Positions 9,101-16,780 of a stretch of 64,000 bases of DNA are shown piece after piece. The stretch is from CAVVUC01 sp963751395. GTDB lineage: Bacteria; Verrucomicrobiota; Verrucomicrobiia; Chthoniobacterales; Chthoniobacteraceae. The notes below the pieces were generated by a model. That model worked only from the letters and a program-made list of their open reading frames with translations, did no database searches and was not told the DNA's origin. The stretch is taken from assembly GCA_963751395.1 (NCBI GenBank), contig CAVVUC010000001.1, forward strand, positions 62,001 through 126,000. Direction: 5' to 3'. Position numbers and translations under genes: made by a program. Numbering within the stretch: the first letter of the stretch is position 1; every line of letters begins with the position of its first letter.

Positions 9101-10291
9101 ACGCCCAACTTCGCAACGAACTCGTTGATCCTGAATGGAACGGGCGGTGGTCTCGCATCGGTCCGGATCGCGGGCAACACCATCCGGTTGCAGACCAGCG
9201 GCACGTTTGCGCCTTCGATCCAGAACAACGCCACCCTCGGCAACGGCCTCGGCTATGACCTGGCGACTCCGGTGGAATGTCTTGGCCCTGTCACCATCAG
9301 CGGAACCGGCTCCGCGAATTTCCAAATCACCGGCGGACTCAGCGGAACATCCGTCGTCACCAAAACCGGGACGACCACGCTTTGGCTGGGCGGAACCAAC
9401 ACCCTCACCGGCGATATCAAGCTGGCCAACGGAGGGCTCGGCGTTCTTCCAAACACGTCCTTCGCAGGAGGCGTCCATGTCCTCGGCGGAACGCTCACCG
9501 GCAATGGCGCGTTCAATGGCGGGCTCTTTATCGAAGGCGGTGTCCATCAACCGGGCTCCCCGATCGGAGGAGGCGCATCTTCGCAGTATAACTTGGGTCC
9601 AGCAGCCACCCTCCAGGTGGACGTGAGCGGCACAACCCCTTTGCTGGAGTATGACCAGTGGACAGTGACCGGCACAGCCACGTTGAACGGAACTCTTCAG
9701 ATCAACCTCACCGGCAGTAATACGATCACGGAAAACACGCCGCTCATGCTGCTGGTCAACACCGGCACCCTGCCGATCCAGGGACGCTTTTCCAATATCC
9801 CAGCCAACGACATCTTCTACGACAGCAACCAATGGTGGCGCATCTCCTACAGCGGCGGCGATGGCAATGATCTGACACTCACGCGAATTCCACCGGCGGC
9901 AATGCAGACATGGCAACTCCAGTGGTTTGCCGGACAGGTGAATAACGACGCCATCGCAGCCCCCCTGGCCGATCCGAACCACGACGGGGAACCGAACTTC
10001 CTCGAGTTCGCCACCGGCCAGGATCCGTCTGCGCGGACAATGGCCCGGCCATCAGTGACCGCTGCCGACGACACGCTCGAATTTCATTACACCCGCAGCA
10101 TCGCAGCGGTGAACGACAGCGTGCAATTCATCGTGGAATGGAGCGACAGCCTGGCTTCCGGCTCATGGTCCGCCGTCGGCGTCTCCCAGACCGTGAATGC
10201 CGATGACGGTGTCCTTCAATCCGTCACAGCCACAGTAAACCGGGGAGCTTCCGCACGGCGGTTCCTGCGACTCCGAGTCGTAGGCCCGTAA
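6185..10291 (+). CDS. Secreted beta-helix (GH141-like) protein with two CBM-like domains and autotransporter-type repeats
   Basis: A 1368-aa exported protein. A signal peptide occupies about residues 1-39, ending near VHAA. Residues 40-640 form a right-handed beta-helix opening with YFVDPVSGNDAYAGSS and GGTYSLAS, the layout of GH141-type and pectate-lyase-like enzymes. Two similar galactose-binding-type (CBM6/35-like) domains follow at about 648-770 and 783-905, each starting YEAES/YQAEN and ending NTIALRSE. Residues 920-1240 hold autotransporter-associated beta-strand repeats (VVTKTGTTTLWLGGTNT). The C-terminus (PNHDGEPNFLEFATGQDPSA) is a form often seen in verrucomicrobial secreted proteins. 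The GH95 gene downstream supports a role in fucosylated glycan breakdown. The activity is inferred. Confidence 0.75.
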   Translation: MISNRPADRLASCLARIVFSAAWLLVSFGILWLPVVHAAPTQAVYFVDPVSGNDAYAGSSISAPFLTIARARDAVRTINTAMTGDIYVYLRGGTYSLASTLALDDRDSGTNGYTVHYCAYINEKPVLSGGRTIAGWALYDSAKNIYAATPGPLETRQLFVNGVRCVRAKGSVGLTAATTGSAGYTTTDTFLAGWKNISDLEMVYEAIWTKPRCGVSDITVSGTLATVTMDQPGFTWVRNKGITSVGVPLYYENAYELLDAAGEWYLDRTGAISGTACTLFYIPKTGETMSSAKVVAPVLEKLVTIQGRAIDTPVNHLELQGLTFQYTTWLRPNGTSGHSDAQNNVLREKPGGVNTEFIVDGAALTLKYASSVAIERCTFASLGATGINAYAGCQGNTIRGNVFNDVAANGLQLGDYLSYSSTTSESYCYLSNPAQPTLDRRLILKNNTVANNYFNNCGVEYRSATALAAAFPQESSFLHNEIQTLPYSGIHIGWGWGAMPATDMGRNLVQYNIVRNIMQDLNDGGCIYLMGSQRSGTDYSTVSNNYVSGCSNQGLYFDDGACYYHAADNITTGIGDQIVKIAGTNKHDIDVVRTYATKAAGTYTAPNVTVEPAILQTSGTWPWPSGATITLQNAGLEPAYVDIKAPQTMSVYEAESATKSGGAYTATTNKGFFGTGYVEGFYNVTGAATTFSVSASTAGSYEITIRYSAGNGTSTNTGLYVNGTKLRNLTFPSTGSWTCYATRTESVRLLAGANTIALRSESSSGQCINIDNLTLTSGLVTYQAENGLLTGGIATTVIGSTNATGSGLVGYYANKLGAATILQVFAKSAGSHNLIVRYCAGNGDCTSLGLYVNGLKLKNLNLPRCPNWNTYLTVTESAYLNPGWNTIALRSEEAVPSLTANLDSLGVEYTGTVPAATTAVTWSGAGQIAPLSWKSTANWQSETVPDPAATSSLSFLTNQILAEGTVVAQQDFTPNFATNSLILNGTGGGLASVRIAGNTIRLQTSGTFAPSIQNNATLGNGLGYDLATPVECLGPVTISGTGSANFQITGGLSGTSVVTKTGTTTLWLGGTNTLTGDIKLANGGLGVLPNTSFAGGVHVLGGTLTGNGAFNGGLFIEGGVHQPGSPIGGGASSQYNLGPAATLQVDVSGTTPLLEYDQWTVTGTATLNGTLQINLTGSNTITENTPLMLLVNTGTLPIQGRFSNIPANDIFYDSNQWWRISYSGGDGNDLTLTRIPPAAMQTWQLQWFAGQVNNDAIAAPLADPNHDGEPNFLEFATGQDPSARTMARPSVTAADDTLEFHYTRSIAAVNDSVQFIVEWSDSLASGSWSAVGVSQTVNADDGVLQSVTATVNRGASARRFLRLRVVGP

Positions 10292-10378
10292 TCAAAGCCC
10301 GCTTCTTAGCCTTCTTTTCCAGTCGCAGACTCGCGTTAGTCGCTTCTGCGCGCACTCACCGATGAACGATAAACCAAG

Positions 10379-10810
10379 ATGACGAATACCGAATTGCTTG
10401 CTGCATACAAACTCGTTTGCGGGCTTCGCCAGAAGCTCCCATCCGGGAACGTCGTGCGAGGCCAGCAGCGCAAGCGCGATTATGCTGTCGCTTACCTCGA
10501 CCGCGATCCATTCGAGATTGTTTTACAGGTCAGTATCGGGCCACGCGGTGGCATTGGCGGCCATGCCTGCTTCCCAGACCGTCGTATTACGCCAGCCGCC
10601 GACGCCATCCATGTTGCAGCGATCAACGACACTTCGCGCGATGCTATTTGTCCACTCCACCGCCTTTGTTGGTCGGACGACGGCAACACTCAGATGCGTC
10701 CTTCGGCAGCTCAGCTTGCGGACTTCCTAGCTGGAAAAATATCTGCCCTCAACGTCACCCCGGAATCGCGCCGCAAGGACGTGGTGATTCCAGCCGATTT
10801 CAAAAACTAA
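10379..10810 (+). CDS. Hypothetical protein, 143 aa
   Basis: An open frame of 143 aa between the two carbohydrate genes, on the same strand and ending 13 bp before the GH95 start. The product has no signal peptide or membrane segment and no family I recognise. A cysteine/histidine-bearing stretch (HACFPDRR to CPLHRLCWSDD) covers its middle. Two overlapping alternative frames are also open here, so the coding call is less certain than for its neighbours. Confidence 0.45.
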   Translation: MTNTELLAAYKLVCGLRQKLPSGNVVRGQQRKRDYAVAYLDRDPFEIVLQVSIGPRGGIGGHACFPDRRITPAADAIHVAAINDTSRDAICPLHRLCWSDDGNTQMRPSAAQLADFLAGKISALNVTPESRRKDVVIPADFKN

Positions 10811-10823
10811 CAAACAATCACTC

Positions 10824-13289
10824 ATGATCCCGTTCCGCTTGTTTCTTCAAGGATTTGTCCTTGCCTCTCTCCTCACTCTCTCCGGGCACGCTGCGGAAAG
10901 CGCGGCACCGGTCGTGCCCGCGCTGGCCCGGGACAAGATCGATTACCACTGGCAGGACCGCGCCAGCGTCGTTGCGCCGCTCGCCGAGGCTCCTGATGGA
11001 AAGCATGTGCTTTGGTATCGCCAGCCCGCGGCTTTTTGGAACGAGGCGCTGCCCGTGGGCAACGGCCGCCTCGGTGCCATGGTGTTTGGTGGCGTCGCCG
11101 ACGAACGCCTGCAACTCAATGAAGACACCTTGTGGGATGGATATGCGAAGGATGCCGACAATGCCAAGGCTCTCCAATCCCTTCCCGAAGTGCGCCGCCT
11201 GCTCTTTGCCGGAGAATCCAAGGCGGCGGGAAATCTTGCCCGGCAAACGATGCTCGGCGTGCCGAAAACCATCAACTCCTATCAGTCGCTCGGCGAGCTT
11301 CTCATCGAGACCGGTCACACCACCGCCACTCGCTACCGCCGCACGCTCGATCTCGCCACCGCGACGGCAACGGTTTCCTATGAGTCCGGGGGCGTCACCT
11401 TCAACCGCGAAGTCCTGTCATCCGCCGCCGCCAATGTCATCGTCGTGCGCTTCACGGCATCGAAAAAGGGAGCGCTCGATTTGCGCCTTGGCCTCAGCCG
11501 CGCCCGCGATGCGGAAACGACCGCCCATCCGTCCCGCACCGACGCCATCGTGCTGCGTGGCACCATCAATCGCAACGACCTCACCGGCAAGCCGCGCGGG
11601 ATTTCCTTCGCCGCGCAAACCCGCGCCGTTGCGACGGGAGGAACCGTTACTAACATTGGCGGCAAACTTGAAATCCGCGGTGCCGATGAGGTGTTGTTGT
11701 TCATCGATGGAGCCACCACCTACCGCGGCGGCGATCCCGTTGCCACCATCGACAAGCGCATCACCGCCGCCTCGGCCCGGCCATTCGCCGCGCTCGCCAA
11801 GGACCATCGCGCCGCCCACGCCGCGCTGTTTGACCGCGTTTCCATTGATCTCGGGGAAACCGCCGCCGCAAAACTTCCGACCGACGAGCGCATCCGCCAG
11901 CACCACGCAGGCACCGCCGATCCCGCCCTCGAAGCCATGCTTTTCCAGTTTGGCCGCTACCTGCTCATCTCCAGTTCGCGACCCGGCGACCTGCCCGCCA
12001 ATCTCCAAGGGCTCTGGGCCTGGCAGATGAACGCGCCGTGGAACGCCGACTACCACACCAACATCAACGTCCAGATGAACTACTGGCCATCCGAGGTGAC
12101 CAATCTATCCGAATGTCACCTGCCGCTCTTTGATCTGATGGATGGCCTCGTCAAACCCGGTGAACGCACCGCCAAGGCCCACTACGGTGCGCGAGGCTGG
12201 GTCGTCCACCACCTCACCGATGCCTGGGGTTTCACCGCCCCGGCCGATGAGCTGCAAGGCGTGTGGCCGATGGGCTCCGCCTGGCTGTCCCTGCACCCGT
12301 GGGAGCACTACCGTTTCACCGGCGACCGCGCGTTTCTCGAAAAACGTGGCTGGCCGCTCATGAAAGGTGCCGCCCGTTTCATCCTCGATTTCCTCGTCGA
12401 GGCTCCGGCCGGCACGCCCATCGCCGGCAAGCTCACCACCGCGCCCTCCCACTCGCCAGAGAACGCCTTCCTGACTGCGGACGGCCAGCGCTCGTCGTTC
12501 ACCTACGGGGCCACCATGGACATCATGCTGATCCGCCAGGTCCTGCAAAACTGCATCGCCGCCAGCAAGGCCCTCGGCGTGGACGCGGACTTCCGCGCTG
12601 AATGCGAAACCGCCTTGGCCAAACTCCAGCCGATCGTCATCAGCCCGGCTACCGGCCGCATCCAGGAATGGGTCGAGGATTACCGCGAAACCGACCCGAA
12701 ACACCGCCACGTTTCCCATCTCTTCGGACTCTTCCCCGGCACGCTCATTTCGCCCGCCACTCCCGACCTGCTGGCCGCCGCGCGCAAGGTGCTTGAAACC
12801 CGCGGCGACGGCGGCACGGGCTGGTCGCTCGCCTGGAAAATCAGCTTCTGGGCCCGCCTCCGCGATGGCGACCGCGCCCACCTGTTGCTGCAAAACCTGC
12901 TCGCCCCCGTGGACCCGGCAAACGTCGGCTACAAGGGTTCCGGCGGTTCCTATCCGAATCTCTTCGGCGCCTGCCCGCCGTTCCAGATCGACTCGAACTT
13001 CGGCGCAACCGCCGGCATCGCCGAGATGTTGGTCCAAAGCCACGAGGTCACCACCGAAGGAGTGACCGTGATCGACCTCCTGCCAGCACTGCCAAAAGCC
13101 TGGCCGACCGGCACCGTCAAGGGTCTGCGCGCGCGGGACGGCTTCACCGTGGATCTCGAATGGAAAGACGCAAAACTCACCCAGGCCAGGATCACCTCAA
13201 AGTTGGGTCGCCCGCTCCGCCTGCGCTCCGGCGATGCGACAAGCGATCCGAAAATCCCGGCCGGCGGCACACACGTCTTCATCCCGTGA
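10824..13289 (+). CDS. Secreted GH95 family alpha-L-fucosidase
   Basis: Inverting glycoside hydrolase that removes alpha-linked fucose (some members alpha-galactose) from glycans, probably in the periplasm or outside. The 821-aa product begins with a signal peptide (about residues 1-23, ending HAAES). The GH95 N-terminal domain opens with YRQPAAFWNEALPVGNGRLGAM and LNEDTLWDG. The (alpha/alpha)6 barrel shows PWNADYHTNINVQMNYWP near residue 410 (the catalytic-water asparagines), SPENAF near 543 (proposed acid Glu) and FQIDSNFG near 721 (Asp). The length is typical of the family. It lies 13 bp after the preceding small ORF and follows the GH141-like gene, forming a small polysaccharide-use locus. 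A mobile region begins directly downstream. Confidence 0.93.
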   Translation: MIPFRLFLQGFVLASLLTLSGHAAESAAPVVPALARDKIDYHWQDRASVVAPLAEAPDGKHVLWYRQPAAFWNEALPVGNGRLGAMVFGGVADERLQLNEDTLWDGYAKDADNAKALQSLPEVRRLLFAGESKAAGNLARQTMLGVPKTINSYQSLGELLIETGHTTATRYRRTLDLATATATVSYESGGVTFNREVLSSAAANVIVVRFTASKKGALDLRLGLSRARDAETTAHPSRTDAIVLRGTINRNDLTGKPRGISFAAQTRAVATGGTVTNIGGKLEIRGADEVLLFIDGATTYRGGDPVATIDKRITAASARPFAALAKDHRAAHAALFDRVSIDLGETAAAKLPTDERIRQHHAGTADPALEAMLFQFGRYLLISSSRPGDLPANLQGLWAWQMNAPWNADYHTNINVQMNYWPSEVTNLSECHLPLFDLMDGLVKPGERTAKAHYGARGWVVHHLTDAWGFTAPADELQGVWPMGSAWLSLHPWEHYRFTGDRAFLEKRGWPLMKGAARFILDFLVEAPAGTPIAGKLTTAPSHSPENAFLTADGQRSSFTYGATMDIMLIRQVLQNCIAASKALGVDADFRAECETALAKLQPIVISPATGRIQEWVEDYRETDPKHRHVSHLFGLFPGTLISPATPDLLAAARKVLETRGDGGTGWSLAWKISFWARLRDGDRAHLLLQNLLAPVDPANVGYKGSGGSYPNLFGACPPFQIDSNFGATAGIAEMLVQSHEVTTEGVTVIDLLPALPKAWPTGTVKGLRARDGFTVDLEWKDAKLTQARITSKLGRPLRLRSGDATSDPKIPAGGTHVFIP

Positions 13290-13413
13290 CCCCTCGAAAA
13301 TCAAATGACCAGCGGGCAGGCTTGATTGACGTATGTCGGGGCCTGTTCAAAAGTGGACTGAGACGGTTCAAAAGTGGAATTCTCACTTTGGGGTGCATAT
13401 TCAAGTTGACTCC

Positions 13414-13480
13414 CGCATAAATGCAGGCTCGGAGGAGGCCGGAGCGGAGCGGAGGCCGACGGAGAGCCTGCATTTATGCG
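13414..13480 (+). promoter_or_regulatory. 17-bp inverted repeat covering the transposase start codon
   Basis: CGCATAAATGCAGGCTC (13414-13430) is the exact reverse complement of 13464-13480, separated by 33 nt of GGAG-rich sequence. The right arm contains the ATG used for the transposase (13476-13478). In RNA read from outside the element, this stem would hide the start. Confidence 0.6.
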
Positions 13481-14726
13481 GCGGCCCTCCCCTCCCGAGG
13501 CGGAAGCATGTCAGCTTTCTTTGATCGCGCTCTCTGCGCATTACACACCATCTTCCTGCCTTGAAAAGAAACAGATCATCCACCGCCTGCCGCCGCGTTT
13601 TGTGCTCCGCATCCTTGCCGATTTCAATGACGGGAACCTCGACGCATCTGCGGCCGCCAGACATTTAGGCATCGGCAAATCCCGCCTCTATGAGCTGCGG
13701 AGCGACTACCTGAGCAGCAGAAGGACCTGCCAACCCAAAGCCAGCGGCGGCGGACATGGCCGCGTTTGGCCCGAAAAAGTCAGGGCATTCCTTCAAGACT
13801 TCCTGCCCTTGCAGAACCCGCCCAACTACCAACTCGTGGCTGACGAACTTCTCCGCCTCTACAACTTCAAGCGGGCGAGATCCAGCGTTGAAGTTCATGT
13901 CAAAACGCACTTCTCCCACCTCGTCCCTGCCGTCGCGCGAAAACAGCGCGCCTGCCGCCGCTTCCGCCGCGCACACATCGGAGAGCTTTATCAGCACGAC
14001 AGTTCCATCCACCAATGGTGGCCCGCCGCCGCCAAACAAATCCTTCTGCTCACCGTCGATGACCATTCCGGCTTCAATGTTGCCGGACGTTTCGTCTCTG
14101 CCGACACAACATGGAATCACTTCTGCCACCTCCGCGCCGCTTTCGAAATCCACGGGTTGCCAGACGCTGTTTACACTGACGCATTGAGTCTCTTTGGCCC
14201 GAGCTCTGCCAACGACCATAGCGATCCGAGAAGCGAGTTCCAACGCGCCCTGCTTGGCCTTGGCGTAGCTCACCTTGTCGCTCCGACTCCCCAGGCCAAA
14301 GGCAAGATCGAACGCCGATTTGGCACTTTCCAGAAACGCATCGTCACTCTCCTGGCTCACGCCAGAGTTCAGACTTGGGAGCATGCCGATGAAGTCCTCC
14401 AAATGGAAATCAGCCGCCAGAACCGCACTCGCCAACGCAGCACCGGCAGGATCCCTCAGGATGTCTGGGAAAATGCCCTGCCGCAAAACAGGGGTCATCT
14501 TCGCCCACCACCTCCTTCCAGCCTGCTGGATCTCCACCTTTCCCTCCGCGCAATGCGCCGGGTCAACAATGACCAGACCATCGACTTTGAAGGCCAAAAT
14601 TATGAAATCGCAACCACCGCACGCCAATCGGTCGCCATCATACATCACCCGAACCGGAAATTTTGGGTCCTCGAGCATCCGCCAAAAGATGTATGGCCCT
14701 GTGTATTAGGTGCTTTCAGCTTGTGA
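13476..14726 (+). CDS. Transposase with integrase (rve, DDE) core
   Basis: Catalyses strand transfer of the surrounding IS. The 416-aa product has a helix-turn-helix region at about 48-75 (LDASAAARHLGIGKSRLYEL), a middle domain, and a retroviral-integrase-type core. The catalytic triad is visible as YQHDSS, YTDALS, and GKIERRFG with the standard spacing. A C-terminal small beta domain (VNNDQTIDFEGQNYEI) resembles that of IS21/IS481-type transposases. ATG 13476 lies inside a strong hairpin; a start further in (before EKKQIIHRLPPR) is possible. The gene is intact. Confidence 0.85.
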   Translation: MRRPSPPEAEACQLSLIALSAHYTPSSCLEKKQIIHRLPPRFVLRILADFNDGNLDASAAARHLGIGKSRLYELRSDYLSSRRTCQPKASGGGHGRVWPEKVRAFLQDFLPLQNPPNYQLVADELLRLYNFKRARSSVEVHVKTHFSHLVPAVARKQRACRRFRRAHIGELYQHDSSIHQWWPAAAKQILLLTVDDHSGFNVAGRFVSADTTWNHFCHLRAAFEIHGLPDAVYTDALSLFGPSSANDHSDPRSEFQRALLGLGVAHLVAPTPQAKGKIERRFGTFQKRIVTLLAHARVQTWEHADEVLQMEISRQNRTRQRSTGRIPQDVWENALPQNRGHLRPPPPSSLLDLHLSLRAMRRVNNDQTIDFEGQNYEIATTARQSVAIIHHPNRKFWVLEHPPKDVWPCVLGAFSL

Positions 14727-14782
14727 AAATAGTCCACTTTTGAACCGGCGAGAATTCCACTTTTGAACCGTCGCCAACAGTC

Positions 14783-14880
14783 CTCCAAATTTCTTTGCCG
14801 TTGTCGAAGGCACGCGCATAGTATCTGCCCGACGTATGGCGCACCAAATCCCGCTCCCGTGTCTTTTCCCAAGTTTTCAT
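14783..14880 (-). pseudogene. Truncated 5' end of an older tyrosine recombinase gene
   Basis: On the minus strand from ATG 14880, this reads MKTWEKTRERDLVRHTSGRY and on to GKEIW. That is nearly the same as the first ~32 residues of the intact integrase at 26624-27751. It stops at the IS boundary, so the rest of the gene is gone. As with the intact copy, a tRNA sequence follows just upstream of the start codon. It is a relic of an earlier integration at the same site. Confidence 0.85.
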
Positions 14881-14903
14881 GGGTTAGCCTCTCTTTCCAA
14901 GCT

Positions 14904-14926
14904 GGCCGCAGAAGACGACCGTAGGG
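14904..14926. promoter_or_regulatory. Degenerate pair of integrase arm-type repeats (old copy)
   Basis: GGCCGCAGAA (14904-14913) and GACCGTAGGG (14917-14926) align with the perfect GACCGTAGAA pair at 27775-27797. The 13-bp spacing is the same and so is the position relative to the integrase start and the tRNA. The motif has drifted, as expected for an inactive copy. Confidence 0.5.
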
Positions 14927-14979
14927 AAAGCCACAGGCGACTTTTGGCGAATACGCAATTTACTTACAGCTAATTACTT

Positions 14980-15018
14980 GGGCCTGTAGCTCAGCGGTTA
15001 AAGCAGGGGACTCATAAT
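14980..15018 (+). pseudogene. Orphan 5' half of tRNA(CAU), attachment-site remnant
   Basis: These 39 bases match the intact tRNA at 27851-27889 from the first acceptor base through the anticodon loop, with one change (A at 15002 for G). Identity ends right after the anticodon loop (CTCATAAT), and the 3' half is missing. The junction marks where the integrated element begins. Confidence 0.85.
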
Positions 15019-15032
15019 TGAAGGAGGCATTT

Positions 15033-15205
15033 TTCTACGGTCTTGCACTGCTTCGCGTATCGTCTCGGAAGCGGCATGGATAAAGGGTGTGCGGTCATTC
15101 TGCTCTTTCGTTCTATTGCGTGCCTTTGCGCTGTTTTCTACCCGAAAAGAGGCGTGACCGTAGAAGTAAACCGTAGAAAAATCCGCATTCGGAAAAGTCC
15201 CCTGC
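15033..15205. promoter_or_regulatory. Left attachment region with arm-type repeats and an inverted core-like sequence
   Basis: One inverted arm repeat TTCTACGGTC lies at 15033-15042. A direct pair GACCGTAGAA (15156-15165) and AACCGTAGAA (15169-15178) shows the 13-bp spacing seen at the other end. AGTCCCCTGC (15196-15205) is the reverse complement of the tRNA core GCAGGGGACT (15003-15012). Together these make the 15003-15205 stretch roughly symmetric. The gap 15019-15417 otherwise shows no gene. Confidence 0.55.
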
Positions 15206-15417
15206 CCTGACTGGCCTTTGGTGTCCCTCACTTTGCCACGAAGCGCGAAAGATTCGCCGAGATAAGCCCCGCTCTTTCGCCACTTTCACACAGTCGTTGC
15301 CGACATTGTGACATCGGCTTACACGCGATAATTCACCACAGTCGAAGCCTTGAAGCCCTTTGTTTATCATTATCCGGCGCGAATCGGGGAGCGAAACACA
15401 CTCAATTTTCCGTGCAA

Positions 15418-15957
15418 TCAGTGCGGACAACCACTTTGCGCGGCCTCGTGCTGAAACTGTCGCCTTGGACAACGAAACCCTCGCAGCCAATCATCGGGTT
15501 CCAAACCGTTCTCCTTGCACTTCGCCTTCAACTCTCGCGCATAACCGAGGATCGCTTGAAGGTTCAGCCAATGCGCCCGGCCTCGTTGCTTGTTCAGTTG
15601 CTTCTCAAACTTCGCTTCCGCCCCCGCTGGCGCATATCGTCGCCGTGCAAGCCAGCCGAGCACCCGCCATTGTCCGCGTTCAAAAGGGCACCCCTCCCGC
15701 CGCCAGTTGGTCACAGTGCGCCGACTGACCCCATATTTCGCAGCAAGCTCCGCGTTCGACGGCAGGTGATTCCTGGCCCTCAGTTCCTCGCAGCGCATGA
15801 AGGCGGTGGTGAGAATCCGATCCTGTTCATCGCTCAACGGGACGCTCGCAGCCAGTTCAAGCATGGCCCGTTGCGTTGCCCAGATCGCGGCATCCCATGT
15901 CCGGCGTTGCGTTCGATTCACGGCATAATGCTTAACGTCATTAACAATCTCTTTCAA
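15418..15957 (-). CDS. Helix-turn-helix protein of unknown role
   Basis: A 179-aa product from a TTG start, with no better start visible. Residues about 68-88 (SNAELAAKYGVSRRTVTNW) form a clear helix-turn-helix of the type that reads DNA in small regulators and terminase small subunits. The C-terminal half is basic. It is the first gene inside the left border of the integrative element and points toward the attachment site, so a role in regulating or recognising the element is possible. No specific family was recognised. Confidence 0.5.
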   Translation of the reverse strand: MKEIVNDVKHYAVNRTQRRTWDAAIWATQRAMLELAASVPLSDEQDRILTTAFMRCEELRARNHLPSNAELAAKYGVSRRTVTNWRREGCPFERGQWRVLGWLARRRYAPAGAEAKFEKQLNKQRGRAHWLNLQAILGYARELKAKCKENGLEPDDWLRGFRCPRRQFQHEAAQSGCPH

Positions 15958-16016
15958 GCCCGGCTGCCTCGAATTCCTTGCTCGTGCGCGGCTTCACTGG
16001 TAGCTTTCCCGCCGCA

Positions 16017-16211
16017 ATGGTTACGCTGCTTAAAACCGTGGAAAATCTCCCGCGCCTCACTCCCGCCGAGTTGAGCGACCGGGACAAACGTCCCAAAACG
16101 CCGGGCAACAAAGCGGCGTTTCTTCGCGCGGCGTGTGGCACCCTGAGCGCTGCGGAAGCTGACCGGATGCGGAAGCTCATCGACGAAAGCTGCGAGCGCA
16201 TCGAGGAATGA
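16017..16211 (+). CDS. VapB-type antitoxin (64 aa)
   Basis: A small protein placed directly before a PIN-domain toxin; its stop codon overlaps the toxin start by four bases (ATGA at 16208-16211). ATG 16017 was chosen over an upstream alternative start. The product is charged, with a helical C-terminal half (SAAEADRMRKLIDESCERIEE) suited to binding the toxin. The family cannot be named from sequence alone; the antitoxin call rests on size, order and overlap. Confidence 0.65.
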   Translation: MVTLLKTVENLPRLTPAELSDRDKRPKTPGNKAAFLRAACGTLSAAEADRMRKLIDESCERIEE

Positions 16212-16594
16212 AGTCGTGTTTCCTCGACACATGCGCCGTCATCGACATTCTCGCAGGCCGCCAAGCGCCCGTTGATGCCCTTGAGGATTTCGAGGACGTG
16301 CTCATCTGTCATGTCGTCTTCGGCGAACTGATCTTCGGCTGTCATCGCTCCGCGAACCCGAAGCGCGAACTTGCCCGCATCATGGAATGGCTGCCCGCCG
16401 TTTCCATTATCACCGCCACTCCGAGGACATCCGAGGTTTACGGCGCTCTTGCCGCCGACTTGGAAAAACGCGGTGCCCGCATCCCGCACAACGACCTCTG
16501 GATTGCGGCGGTAAGCATTCAATGCAAATTGCCGCTGGTTTCCAGCGACAACCATTTCTCGCGACCTCGCGGCTTGCGATGGATCGGTTATTAG
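16208..16594 (+). CDS. vapC: VapC-type PIN-domain ribonuclease toxin
   Basis: A 128-aa PIN-domain protein, probably a Mg2+-dependent RNase that blocks translation when freed from its antitoxin. It opens with FLDTCAVIDIL (first catalytic Asp at residue 7), has the conserved Glu in VVFGELIFG, and carries IPHNDLWIAA (third acidic position) and SSDNHF near the end. This is the standard VapC pattern and length. It is coupled to the upstream antitoxin by an ATGA overlap. The pair could help keep the integrative element in the chromosome. Confidence 0.85.
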   Translation: MKSCFLDTCAVIDILAGRQAPVDALEDFEDVLICHVVFGELIFGCHRSANPKRELARIMEWLPAVSIITATPRTSEVYGALAADLEKRGARIPHNDLWIAAVSIQCKLPLVSSDNHFSRPRGLRWIGY

Positions 16595-16609
16595 ACTCTG
16601 AGCGGCGGC

Positions 16610-16713
16610 GGCGAAAGCTCGCGCACGGTTGCGCAAAACAACTCGACTTTGAGGCGGCGGCGAAAGAGCATCTTCTGCAATCGTCGGCCTTTCAGAATGC
16701 AAAACAAGAAAGC
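16610..16713 (+). repeat. Diverged direct repeat, copy 1 (flanks the PD-(D/E)XK-like gene)
   Basis: About 104 bp that aligns with 17523-17626. The core GCGCACGGTTGCGCAAAAC is shared exactly, followed by CTCGACTTT and GGCGGCGGCGAAAGAGCATC. The copies bracket the gene at 16781-17509. In copy 2 the distal part contains a start codon, and in copy 1 it does not. Confidence 0.7.
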
Positions 16714-16780
16714 CTCCACTCTGTTTGAAAACCTCGCATTGTTCCGCCCCTGATTGCAGCGAACAGGCACACTTGCACCC

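Larger units (their letters stand above)
13344..14778 (+). mobile_element. Insertion sequence with DDE (rve) transposase and doubled terminal repeats
   Basis: Each end has two copies of GGTTCAAAAGTGGA or a near match: left at 13345-13357 and 13365-13378, right (inverted) at 14732-14745 and 14755-14768. The longest shared block, GACGGTTCAAAAGTGGAATTCTC, occurs at both ends. The outermost bases TGTT/AACA give the boundaries used here; no clear target duplication was seen. One transposase fills the element. It cuts the 5' part of an old integrase gene (14783-14880). Multiple repeats at each end recall IS21/IS481-type elements, but I do not assign a family. Confidence 0.8.

Noticed and set aside
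15360..16074. Overlapping plus-strand ORFs of 122 and 220 aa
   Set aside because: They lie opposite the helix-turn-helix gene at 15418-15957, which has the better motif support.
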